Positions 1 through 5,985 of a DNA stretch of 6,003 nucleotides are shown here, piece by piece. Each line of letters starts with the position of its first letter. Within the stretch, counting starts at the first letter, position 1. Made by a program: the position numbers and the translations under genes. The stretch comes from an uncultured Eubacteriales bacterium (GTDB lineage Bacteria; Bacillota; Clostridia; Oscillospirales; CAG-272), in contig CAKSOR010000179.1 of NCBI GenBank assembly GCA_934477985.1, positions 1 through 6,003 of the forward strand. Reading direction: 5' to 3'. A model generated the notes under the pieces. It saw nothing but the letters and a program-made list of their open reading frames with translations. It was not told the origin of the DNA and ran no database searches.

Positions 1-3000
1 GAATTAGCGTTCTTTGACAGCGAGGAGGCGGCATATGCTTACTATGGAGACACACCCGCCGCGCTTCATCTGAAATCAATAACCTTTGACGAGAACTATC
101 AGAAAAATATCGCTTCTTTCCCGGATCTCAGCGCGTACAGTGTTGATGATCACACGGGTGAGGTCAGCGTTACGCGCTCGTTATCGACCTTCCAAGGAGC
201 GTCGAATTACAATCTGATGGTCAGATTTGAGCAGGGGGTATTTTCGCCTGAATACAAATATCTGCGGGTCTGCTATTCGGCGAAGAATCCCGGCGGTGCT
301 CCGGTTGAACTGAAGCTCTTCAATAACGCGACCGGAGAGGGTATGGTCATCAGCGGGAATATTGCCGACACCGATGAATTTGTTCTTACCGACACGGTTG
401 AAATAACCAACGCTTCGCTTCTCACAAGACTTGAGAACGGACTTCACGACACGCTGTCGTTCTGCTCCAAAGAGGATGGCGGACTCTACAAGATTAAGGG
501 ACTCTATTTCTTCAAGACTGCCGAAGAAGCCGCTCTGATCGAGATGACAACTGAGGAAACTGATCGTACAGTGACCGCGAATGGCGTTGCTATCTCAAAT
601 TATAGAATAGTTATCTCCGAGAACGCTCCTGAGCGGATAGGCCGTGCCGCGAATCGTCTGAACAAGCGGATAAATGAGCTGATCGGCGTACAGCTTTCTA
701 TAGTGAATGATTCTGTTCCGGCGGCTCAGTATGAGATACTTATCGGTGACACAAACCGCCCTGAGTCGGGAAGCGCGATATGCGATTACACGCTCGATGG
801 ATTCGATATATGTAAATATGAGGCGAAATTCGTTGGCAATAAGCTTGTTTTTATCTCGCCTTCTGCCTTCGGAGTCGATGAGTGTGTCGGTTCTTTCATA
901 AAGTCCGGACTTTATGATGGCTTTGATGACATTCCCGAGACTATCGAAATCGGAAACTTCGCGATGAACGGGAAAGTTCTTACTAATATAAGAAAATACG
1001 ACTGGTCTGCGCATGAGAATGTTTCGGATCCGATGACCTTCACCGACGATTTCAGCACCGACAACAAATACTGGACCGAGGAAGGCACGGACGATCACTG
1101 GAGCTTTTCCGGCGGAAAATATATCTCCGACACTTCGGATCTCGCGCTTTCGTTCATTCAGATATACGAGGCAAATGTGGATTTCTCGGCTGATTTCACC
1201 TTCGCGTCGATTCCTTCGGACGGCGAGGCGGGGATAACGCTCAGATACACCGCTTCTGACGCTTACCTCAGAGCCGGGTATGATTTTGAAAACGGCGAAT
1301 GGTTCATTGACACGCGCGAGGGCAGCGATTTCCTGAGATACCGCGCGGCGTCGGCAAAGGCTCAGATCACTCCGGGAACATATCGGCTCAGAGCGGTTGC
1401 TGACGGCTCGGTTATGAAGCTCTATGTGAACGGCGAGCTTGTGCTTACCGCTGACAAGCTGACTCAGTTCACACCCGGAAGAGTCGGAATCTATTCCGAA
1501 AAGCTCAGTGTTTCGGTCGACAACGCCGAGATAATCTTCCTCAGCGGTGAGGGAACAATCCTTAAGGACGTGAAGCATACGATTCTGCCGGACGACAAAT
1601 ACCGTGAGGGAGGAACTGTGCTTGAAACCCCGGATGGAAAGCTCACCTACATACATATGAGCGGCGCGACCTTCAAGTCGTCAGACGACGGCGCGTCATG
1701 GGAACGCTCCGATATGTGGACGAACACGCTCAGCTATCCGAATATCCTGAAACTCCGCGATGGAAGCTATATAAAGAACGCTTCTAAGGTCATTGACGGC
1801 GTGAATTATTTCATTTCGAGCCGTTCGACCGATGGCGTGAACTGGGTGGACGGCGGCGCGATCGCTCCGACTACACTTTCGGGTTCGACCGAGTATTACG
1901 GCACGAACATGAACGACAAGTTCACCGAGATGTCGGATGGGCGGATATTCTACTGCCAGAACTACGAAAACAAGACGACTCCGGCGGCAGACGATCCCGC
2001 GGTTTTCAGCCGGATATTCTACTCGGACGACAAGGGAATGACTTGGACCGAGTCGACGATGAACACGACTCAGATTCCCGGGAATTCCGGACAGTATTAT
2101 TTCGGCGAGTCGAAAATCATAGAGACGCCGGAAGGTGTCAGACTCTATAGCTCTTGGAATACCTATGGCTGTATCGTTTACAGCGATTCGACCGATGGCG
2201 GTGCGACATGGGGTGAGTTGAAACGGCTCGATGAATTCCAGAGCGCACGTTCTTCGATGCAGATTGCGCGAGACGCTTACGCCGAAAATGAAACGACTTA
2301 TTACATGGTCTGGGTCAACGCGGTTCCGCAGGGGGATTTGCTTATTCGCCCGTGCCTCTCGCTTGCGAAGAGCACTGACGGTATGAACTGGGAATACCTC
2401 GGCGACCTCTGGCGTTGGGAGTCTAACTATTGGGTTGCCGGAATACACCTTAATCACGTGGTCGATCCGTTTGTTTACGTGACTGAGGATCGTATTATTG
2501 CCGGAAGCGGATTCTCGGAAAAGCTCGGTGCGGAATACGCGGGAGATCATGTTTTCCATCAGGGACAGCGTCAGCACATCTACAGCGTCGCGAAGCCGAC
2601 GCTTGCGAGTGATGGAATGCCGTCTGACGTTAAAAAGAGCGACTGGTTCTATGACAACGTGAAGTTTGTCACCGAAAACGCGCTTATCGACACAGTGAGC
2701 GGGAAGTTCAATCCGCACGTAACGACTACGCGTGAAACGCTTGTGACCGCGCTCTGGCGTGCGGCGGGTTCGCCCGCGGCAGACTGCGAACTGACCTTCG
2801 GGGACATTGAGAATTCTGACATCGGGGCGATAAAGTGGGCATATTCCGCCGCAATCGTCAACGGCTTTGACGCTGAACATTTCGCACCGAAAAACGAGAT
2901 AACCCGCGAGCAGATGGCGGCGATATTCTATCGTTATGCAAAGCATATGGGACGCGACATTGGCGCACGTGCCAATCTTGATGCTTTCACTGACAGCGAT

Positions 3001-3153
3001 AAAATAAGCTCCTACGCGGTTGAGCCGTTCTCTTGGGCGGTTGCGAACAGGCTTATAAACGGAATCGGCGGAGGACTCATCTCTCCGGCGGGAAACGCTG
3101 AGAGGTGTCAGACCGCGGCGTTACTTGAACGCTTCTGCGGCATGATAGGCTGA
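1..3153 (+). CDS. SLH-anchored modular surface protein with sialidase-like (BNR/Asp-box) propeller, 5'-partial
   Basis: The frame is open from base 1 to a TGA at 3151-3153, giving 1050 visible residues. The first ATG (217) is internal, so the true start lies upstream. Numbering from base 1: residues 1-20 end one module (AFFDSEEAAYAYYG), and about 25-181 form a related module ending GLYFFKTAEEAA. Residues 188-321 resemble the alpha/beta domain found before glycosidase domains (YEILIGDTNRPES at 244-256). About 345-514 are a LamG-like sandwich. About 530-865 are a beta-propeller with Asp-box-like motifs at 560 (SSDDGASW), 609, 675 (SDDKGMTW), 730 (STDGGATW) and 791. Three SLH repeats follow at about 873-923, 930-984 and 993-1045. 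SLH domains bind pyruvylated wall polymers, so the protein should sit on the cell surface. Sialidase activity is inferred only: Asp-boxes also occur in other propellers, and I cannot assign the catalytic Tyr/Glu/Asp or the Arg triad. The following sialidase-like and lyase genes support a sialoside role. Confidence 0.88.
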   Translation, partial: ELAFFDSEEAAYAYYGDTPAALHLKSITFDENYQKNIASFPDLSAYSVDDHTGEVSVTRSLSTFQGASNYNLMVRFEQGVFSPEYKYLRVCYSAKNPGGAPVELKLFNNATGEGMVISGNIADTDEFVLTDTVEITNASLLTRLENGLHDTLSFCSKEDGGLYKIKGLYFFKTAEEAALIEMTTEETDRTVTANGVAISNYRIVISENAPERIGRAANRLNKRINELIGVQLSIVNDSVPAAQYEILIGDTNRPESGSAICDYTLDGFDICKYEAKFVGNKLVFISPSAFGVDECVGSFIKSGLYDGFDDIPETIEIGNFAMNGKVLTNIRKYDWSAHENVSDPMTFTDDFSTDNKYWTEEGTDDHWSFSGGKYISDTSDLALSFIQIYEANVDFSADFTFASIPSDGEAGITLRYTASDAYLRAGYDFENGEWFIDTREGSDFLRYRAASAKAQITPGTYRLRAVADGSVMKLYVNGELVLTADKLTQFTPGRVGIYSEKLSVSVDNAEIIFLSGEGTILKDVKHTILPDDKYREGGTVLETPDGKLTYIHMSGATFKSSDDGASWERSDMWTNTLSYPNILKLRDGSYIKNASKVIDGVNYFISSRSTDGVNWVDGGAIAPTTLSGSTEYYGTNMNDKFTEMSDGRIFYCQNYENKTTPAADDPAVFSRIFYSDDKGMTWTESTMNTTQIPGNSGQYYFGESKIIETPEGVRLYSSWNTYGCIVYSDSTDGGATWGELKRLDEFQSARSSMQIARDAYAENETTYYMVWVNAVPQGDLLIRPCLSLAKSTDGMNWEYLGDLWRWESNYWVAGIHLNHVVDPFVYVTEDRIIAGSGFSEKLGAEYAGDHVFHQGQRQHIYSVAKPTLASDGMPSDVKKSDWFYDNVKFVTENALIDTVSGKFNPHVTTTRETLVTALWRAAGSPAADCELTFGDIENSDIGAIKWAYSAAIVNGFDAEHFAPKNEITREQMAAIFYRYAKHMGRDIGARANLDAFTDSDKISSYAVEPFSWAVANRLINGIGGGLISPAGNAERCQTAALLERFCGMIG

Positions 3154-3170
3154 GGTATTTCGAAAAAAAC

Positions 3171-3203
3171 AGCATATCCTCTTGACAAACAGGCGGATAT
3201 GCT
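3171..3203. promoter_or_regulatory. Inverted repeat overlapping the promoter, candidate operator
   Basis: AGCATATCC (3171-3179) and GGATATGCT (3195-3203) are perfect 9-bp inverted arms separated by 15 bases. The arm centres are 24 bp apart, slightly over two helical turns. The repeat encloses the -35 box and reaches the base just before the -10 region, a position where a dimeric repressor would block RNA polymerase. Binding by a sugar-responsive regulator is inferred; no regulator gene is visible. Alternative: on the minus strand the same stem is followed by G and seven T, so it could be a weak terminator in that direction, although the stem is AT-rich and the loop long. Confidence 0.5.
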
Positions 3204-3210
3204 ATATAAT
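3182..3210 (+). promoter_or_regulatory. Consensus housekeeping (sigma-A type) promoter for the sialidase-lyase operon
   Basis: TTGACA at 3182-3187 and TATAAT at 3205-3210 both match consensus exactly, with the ideal 17-bp spacer. Transcription would start near 3217, leaving a leader of about 28 bases before the ATG at 3245. The overlapping inverted repeat suggests that this intrinsically strong promoter is held down by a repressor. Confidence 0.85.
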
Positions 3211-3230
3211 TTATCTGTAAACATCGCTGC

Positions 3231-3237
3231 AAAGGAG
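3231..3237 (+). promoter_or_regulatory. Ribosome binding site of the sialidase-like gene
   Basis: AAAGGAG lies 7 bases upstream of the ATG at 3245 and fixes that codon as the start. Confidence 0.85.
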
Positions 3238-3244
3238 AAAGATA

Positions 3245-4273
3245 ATGCAGAAATACATTGTAAGCCGGGACGATTCGATCTACGAAGCGTTTCCCGATCT
3301 TGTGAAGACTGACAACGGGCGGTTGATCTGCGTCTACACTGAGTGTGCTCATCACGGAAATCGCGAGCTTTCGCGGATAGTATTCCGGAAAAGCGACAAC
3401 CGCGGAAAGAGCTGGTCGCCGGTTCACGCGCTGACCGAACGCCGTTCGGGCAGTCAGTACCACAACTGCGCGCGGATAAACAGACTTCACGACGGGAGGA
3501 TTGTCATATCCTGCGACTACATCTCTGGAGAGAAGCTGACCGACACCAGAGAGATAAGGCTCTGGTTCAGCTCGGACGACGGCGAGAGCTGGAGCGAGCC
3601 GATGATCATCCCCGGCGCGCACGCGATAATGCCCGACAAGCTCATTGAATTAAAGTCCGGACGCTGGCTGATCGCCGCGCACAGCCCGAGCGAAACAACC
3701 GGAAAGCTCACGGAATATCTCTGGTACTCGGACGACAAGGGCAAAACATGGTCGGAGAGGGTAACCGTCGCGTCTGACCCGCGCTACAATCTCTGCGAGG
3801 CGTCGCTTCTTGAAGTTGAGCCAGACGTAGTCGTCGCGTATCTGCGCGAGAATTCATGGATGGGCTACGACTGCTTCAAGGCGATCTCGCGTGACGGCGG
3901 ACTCACTTGGAATGGCGTTTACAACGTTCCGCTCCCCGGCTGTCACCGTCCGACCGCGGGAATTCTGAAGGATGGGCGGATACTCATCACATACCGCTTT
4001 ATGCAGGGCGGAAGCGGCTGGCTCGGAAGCTGGACGCAGAATACATTCGGCGCGCTTATGCCGCGCGAGTCGGCACTCGTTGAGAAGCGCAACGAGCAGT
4101 CGGCGAGAATATTCCCGATCGACTTTGACCGCAGCTCGGTATCCGACACGGGATACACCGGATGGGCTCAGTTCGACGACGGGGAAATCTATGTTGTCAA
4201 TTATATGGTGGACGACGCGCCCAAGGCGTTTATAAAGGGCAGCTCGTTCAGAGCGGAGGATTATCTTATATGA
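3245..4273 (+). CDS. Sialidase-family (BNR/Asp-box repeat) protein, cytoplasmic
   Basis: The 342-residue protein reads as a six-bladed-propeller sialidase-like enzyme. Four Asp-boxes are spaced about 53 residues apart: SDNRGKSW (50-57, third position Asn rather than Asp), SSDDGESW (109-116), SDDKGKTW (162-169) and SRDGGLTW (215-222). They alternate with blade strands of the type DNGRL, HDGRI, KSGRW, KDGRI and DDGEI. Glu187 (CEASLLE) and arginines such as Arg201, Arg235 (GCHRPTAG) and Arg251 (TYR) are candidate active-site residues; I see no classical FRIP motif. The N-terminus (MQKYIVSRDDSIYEAF) has no hydrophobic signal, and there is no anchor, so it should act in the cytoplasm. It overlaps the N-acetylneuraminate lyase gene by four bases, which links it to sialic acid metabolism. 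Hydrolytic sialidase, a related glycosidase, or a non-catalytic binding propeller all remain possible. Confidence 0.85.
   Translation: MQKYIVSRDDSIYEAFPDLVKTDNGRLICVYTECAHHGNRELSRIVFRKSDNRGKSWSPVHALTERRSGSQYHNCARINRLHDGRIVISCDYISGEKLTDTREIRLWFSSDDGESWSEPMIIPGAHAIMPDKLIELKSGRWLIAAHSPSETTGKLTEYLWYSDDKGKTWSERVTVASDPRYNLCEASLLEVEPDVVVAYLRENSWMGYDCFKAISRDGGLTWNGVYNVPLPGCHRPTAGILKDGRILITYRFMQGGSGWLGSWTQNTFGALMPRESALVEKRNEQSARIFPIDFDRSSVSDTGYTGWAQFDDGEIYVVNYMVDDAPKAFIKGSSFRAEDYLI
4255..4260 (+). promoter_or_regulatory. Ribosome binding site of the lyase gene, inside the upstream coding region
   Basis: GGAGGA lies within the last codons of the sialidase-like gene, 9 bases before the ATG at 4270. It decides in favour of that start over the in-frame ATG at 4162, which lacks such a site and would add 36 residues unlike the family. 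Confidence 0.8.
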
Positions 4274-5154
4274 AGAATTTCGCGGGAATCTACACGGCAC
4301 TTCTGACGCCGTTCAAGGAAAACGGAAAGATCAACGAAAACGCGCTTGCCGATATTATTGAGCATAGCCTGAATCTTGGAGTCGACGGCTTCTACTGCTG
4401 CGGCAGCACCGCTGAGGTGTTCATGCTGACCGACGATGAAAGACGTGAGCTTATGCGTCTCTGCGCCGAAATCATCGGCGACCGCGCGTTGAAGATAGCG
4501 CACGTCGGAACGGTCAGCGCGGATATCGCGTCGGATTACGCGGTTTACGCCGAAAAGCTCGGATATGACGCGGTTTCGGCGGTCGCGCCCTTCTACTATT
4601 CGTTCAGCCTTGACGAGATCATGGATTACTATCGCCAAATCGCACACGCGTCTGGACTTAAAATGCTCGTCTACAACCTTCCGGCGGCGACAAAGATCTC
4701 GCTCGGACTTAACGAGCTTGAAAAGCTCTTCGACGATCAGTTCCTCGGAGTCAAGCATACATCGAGCGATTTCTTCGCGCTCGAAGGAATCAAGTCGCAT
4801 TTCCCGGATAAGTACATCTTCAACGGCTACGACGAGATGTTCCTTTCGGGACTCGCGGCGGGCGCGGACGGAGGCATTGGCTCGACCTACAACTTCACGG
4901 CGGATAAGATCGTGAAGATACGCGAGCTGTTCCTCGCCGGGAAACTCGACGAGGCGAGGGCGATTCAGCACGAGGAGAACGAGATTGTCAGCTCGCTCTG
5001 CAAGGTCGGAGTGACGCCGGGCGAGAAGGCGGTGCTTGAACTGCTCGGAATCGACGCCGGATGCTGCCGCAAGCCGATGAAACGCTGCACGAAGGAGGAG
5101 TACGCGCTGCTTGAACGGGAAGTTCTTCCGAAGCTGACTCCGTGGAGAAAATGA
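4270..5154 (+). CDS. nanA: N-acetylneuraminate lyase (sialic acid aldolase)
   Basis: This 294-residue class I aldolase of the DapA/NanA family splits N-acetylneuraminate into N-acetylmannosamine and pyruvate in the cytoplasm. The E. coli enzyme is 297 residues, and its active-site residues align by eye: Ser46-Thr47 (E. coli 47-48), Tyr110, Tyr135 (137), the Schiff-base Lys162 in GVKHTSSD (165), Thr164 (167), the sugar-tail-binding GYDE at 186-189 (189-192) and Ser205 in GSTYN (208). The GYDE and GSTYN motifs favour sialic acid over dihydrodipicolinate synthase or keto-deoxy-sugar aldolases. One oddity is that the usual GSTGE loop reads GSTAE (45-49), with Ala in place of Gly48. The start overlaps the stop of the sialidase-like gene (ATGA), implying translational coupling. 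It is the last gene of the operon, about 100 bases ahead of a terminator. Confidence 0.92.
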   Translation: MKNFAGIYTALLTPFKENGKINENALADIIEHSLNLGVDGFYCCGSTAEVFMLTDDERRELMRLCAEIIGDRALKIAHVGTVSADIASDYAVYAEKLGYDAVSAVAPFYYSFSLDEIMDYYRQIAHASGLKMLVYNLPAATKISLGLNELEKLFDDQFLGVKHTSSDFFALEGIKSHFPDKYIFNGYDEMFLSGLAAGADGGIGSTYNFTADKIVKIRELFLAGKLDEARAIQHEENEIVSSLCKVGVTPGEKAVLELLGIDAGCCRKPMKRCTKEEYALLEREVLPKLTPWRK

Positions 5155-5254
5155 GAAAAATCTGATAAGTGGTCGCAAGTGACATCATCGGTGACAATTG
5201 ACGTTCCCTAATGATCCTTACCGATTCCTGAAAAGAGAAAAAACAAACAAAATA
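5155..5254. other. Intergenic stretch without a supported gene
   Basis: This is the untranslated tail of the lyase transcript up to the terminator. It becomes A-rich from 5230. GTGAC occurs twice, 12 bases apart (5179-5183 and 5191-5195), and TTGACG (5198-5203) resembles a -35 box but has no matching -10 box. I see no ORF or RNA gene here. Confidence 0.5.
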
Positions 5255-5306
5255 AACGCTATACAATCATGTTCAAACGAGCATGAATCTGTATGGCGTT
5301 TTTTTT
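5255..5306 (+). terminator. Rho-independent terminator of the sialidase-lyase operon
   Basis: The outer arms 5255-5265 and 5290-5300 form 11 pairs with one G-T wobble. The inner arms CATGTTC (5268-5274) and GAGCATG (5279-5285) form 7 pairs with one wobble, closed by an AAAC loop. Six T follow the stem (8 T counting the last two stem bases, 5299-5306). The A-rich run before the stem could also give partial termination in the minus direction. Confidence 0.9.
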
Positions 5307-5333
5307 GTGCCCATTTTCTGGGAGACCTATAAG
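5305..5333 (+). promoter_or_regulatory. Possible promoter for the sigma-like gene
   Basis: TATAAG (5328-5333, five of six consensus) lies 17 bp after TTGTGC (5305-5310, three of six). Transcription would start near 5340, immediately before the first leader hairpin. The weak -35 makes this tentative, but some promoter is needed because a strong terminator lies just upstream. Confidence 0.4.
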
Positions 5334-5345
5334 GCGATGATACCA

Positions 5346-5377
5346 CAAGTAAACGCGGATAACACCGCGTTTACTTG
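5346..5377 (+). promoter_or_regulatory. First leader hairpin (13-bp perfect stem)
   Basis: CAAGTAAACGCGG (5346-5358) pairs perfectly with CCGCGTTTACTTG (5365-5377) around the loop ATAACA. No T-run follows, so it is not an intrinsic terminator. It would sit at the 5' end of the mRNA, where it could protect against decay, bind a protein, or act with the next hairpin as a switch. As DNA it is also a possible operator palindrome. Confidence 0.7.
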
Positions 5378-5379
5378 GA

Positions 5380-5416
5380 CCTCCGTTTTGATTCAAAAAT
5401 TCAATCAAAACGGAGG
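5380..5416 (+). promoter_or_regulatory. Second leader hairpin sequestering the ribosome binding site (14-bp perfect stem)
   Basis: CCTCCGTTTTGATT (5380-5393) pairs perfectly with AATCAAAACGGAGG (5403-5416) across the 9-base loop CAAAAATTC. The 3' end of the stem is the GGAGG Shine-Dalgarno sequence (5412-5416) of the gene starting at 5425, and its partner CCTCC (5380-5384) acts as a built-in anti-Shine-Dalgarno sequence. Translation should be low unless a protein, RNA, ribosome or temperature opens the stem. Confidence 0.75.
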
Positions 5417-5424
5417 AAAACCAA

Positions 5425-5844
5425 ATGGGATTCAATTATGCCCGGGAAAAAAGAAAATTCGACGAGAAATGGAAGAAGCTGGAGGTCTGGTATCGCGAAT
5501 CCGGCATGAGTGAGGACGCGATACGCGAGATGTTCGAGTACGACTGGAGAGAGTTCAACTCAACCCGGAAGTTTTACAGATACGGAGATGATGACGTCGA
5601 CGTTGAAAGCATCGTGGAAGAGGACGGAGACTCTATTGACAAGACTTTTTCAGAAGAATGGATTGAGCTTCTTGAGACTCCGAACCTCGTTCGGAAAGTC
5701 CGGAAGCTGTCCGCGGATTACATAGAGATTATTGATCTCATGGTGCGAGAAAACCTGACTCAGGAGGAAATTGCCGGGAGAATGCACTGCTCACAGCAGA
5801 ACATCGCAAAAAAGATTGAAAAAATCAGAAAACTTTTGAGATGA
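5425..5844 (+). CDS. Sigma-70 region 4-like transcription regulator, mobile-element type
   Basis: This is a 139-residue protein whose ATG lies 8 bases after GGAGG. Residues about 93-138 form a helix-turn-helix of the sigma-70 region 4 type: a leading helix SADYIEIIDLMV, then LTQEEIAGRMHCSQQNIAKKIEKIRKLL. The N-terminus (1-50) is charged and probably helical (NYAREKRKFDEKWKKLE), and a strongly acidic linker lies at 54-71. Region 2, which binds core polymerase and the -10 element, is absent, so it is not a complete sigma factor. It may be an anchor- or activator-like protein contacting promoter or polymerase. From memory, similar short proteins occur in clostridial conjugative elements, which would make the adjoining DNA accessory; I could not confirm this here. 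Its ribosome binding site is sequestered in a hairpin, so expression is likely controlled at translation. Confidence 0.75.
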   Translation: MGFNYAREKRKFDEKWKKLEVWYRESGMSEDAIREMFEYDWREFNSTRKFYRYGDDDVDVESIVEEDGDSIDKTFSEEWIELLETPNLVRKVRKLSADYIEIIDLMVRENLTQEEIAGRMHCSQQNIAKKIEKIRKLLR

Positions 5845-5853
5845 GGTTGTAAA

Positions 5854-5925
5854 ATGAAGGTTTTCAAGGCCTATAGAGTGAAGGGACAAAAAATCTCTTC
5901 ACCCGCACCCGAGGTAACAGTTTAA
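5854..5925 (+). CDS. Possible small ORF (23 residues)
   Basis: The ATG lies 9 bases after the stop of the sigma-like gene, with GAGG (5843-5846) 7 bases ahead, and the frame closes with TAA at 5923-5925. The peptide starts MKVFKAYRVKGQKISS and ends PAPEVTV; it is basic with no hydrophobic segment. The spacing suggests translation following the upstream gene. It matches no family I know and could be a leader peptide for what follows, or chance. Confidence 0.35.
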   Translation: MKVFKAYRVKGQKISSPAPEVTV

Positions 5926-5942
5926 CCCCTCTTGTGCGAAGG

Positions 5943-5955
5943 TTCTTTGAAAACT
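5943..5955 (+). promoter_or_regulatory. boxA-like antitermination motif
   Basis: TTCTTTGAAAACT closely matches the boxA element of Firmicute rRNA leaders and spacers (core CTTTGAAAACT), which recruits NusB/NusE to make RNA polymerase resistant to termination. It lies just after the small ORF on the same strand. Use in antitermination of a long downstream transcript is inferred. No 16S rRNA start is seen in the remaining 48 bases. Confidence 0.5.
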
Positions 5956-5985
5956 GAATATCTCCCCGCGGATAACGAACTCTGT

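Noticed and set aside
217..219. ATG at 217 as the start of the SLH protein
   Set aside because: The frame is open to base 1 and residues before 217 continue the domain, including a module end resembling the one at about residue 170.
1696..2946. 416-codon open frame on the minus strand
   Set aside because: It lies entirely antisense to the propeller and SLH region; its translation is rich in Arg, Val and Ile with no recognisable domain, as expected from codon bias of the real gene. The minus frame at 595-1656 is rejected for the same reason.
3171..3210. Inverted repeat as terminator of the SLH gene
   Set aside because: On the + strand no T-run follows the stem, the loop is 15 bases, and the repeat overlaps a consensus promoter; an operator is more plausible.
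4162..4269. Upstream in-frame ATG for the lyase
   Set aside because: It would overlap the sialidase-like gene by over 100 bases, lacks a ribosome binding site, and adds 36 residues unlike any lyase; the ATG at 4270 has GGAGGA and a family-typical start.
4261..5178. 305-codon open frame on the minus strand
   Set aside because: It is the antisense shadow of the lyase gene, whose catalytic motifs prove the + strand frame.
5283..5513. 76-codon + strand ORF
   Set aside because: It runs through the terminator T-tract and both leader hairpins and overlaps the sigma-like gene in another frame.
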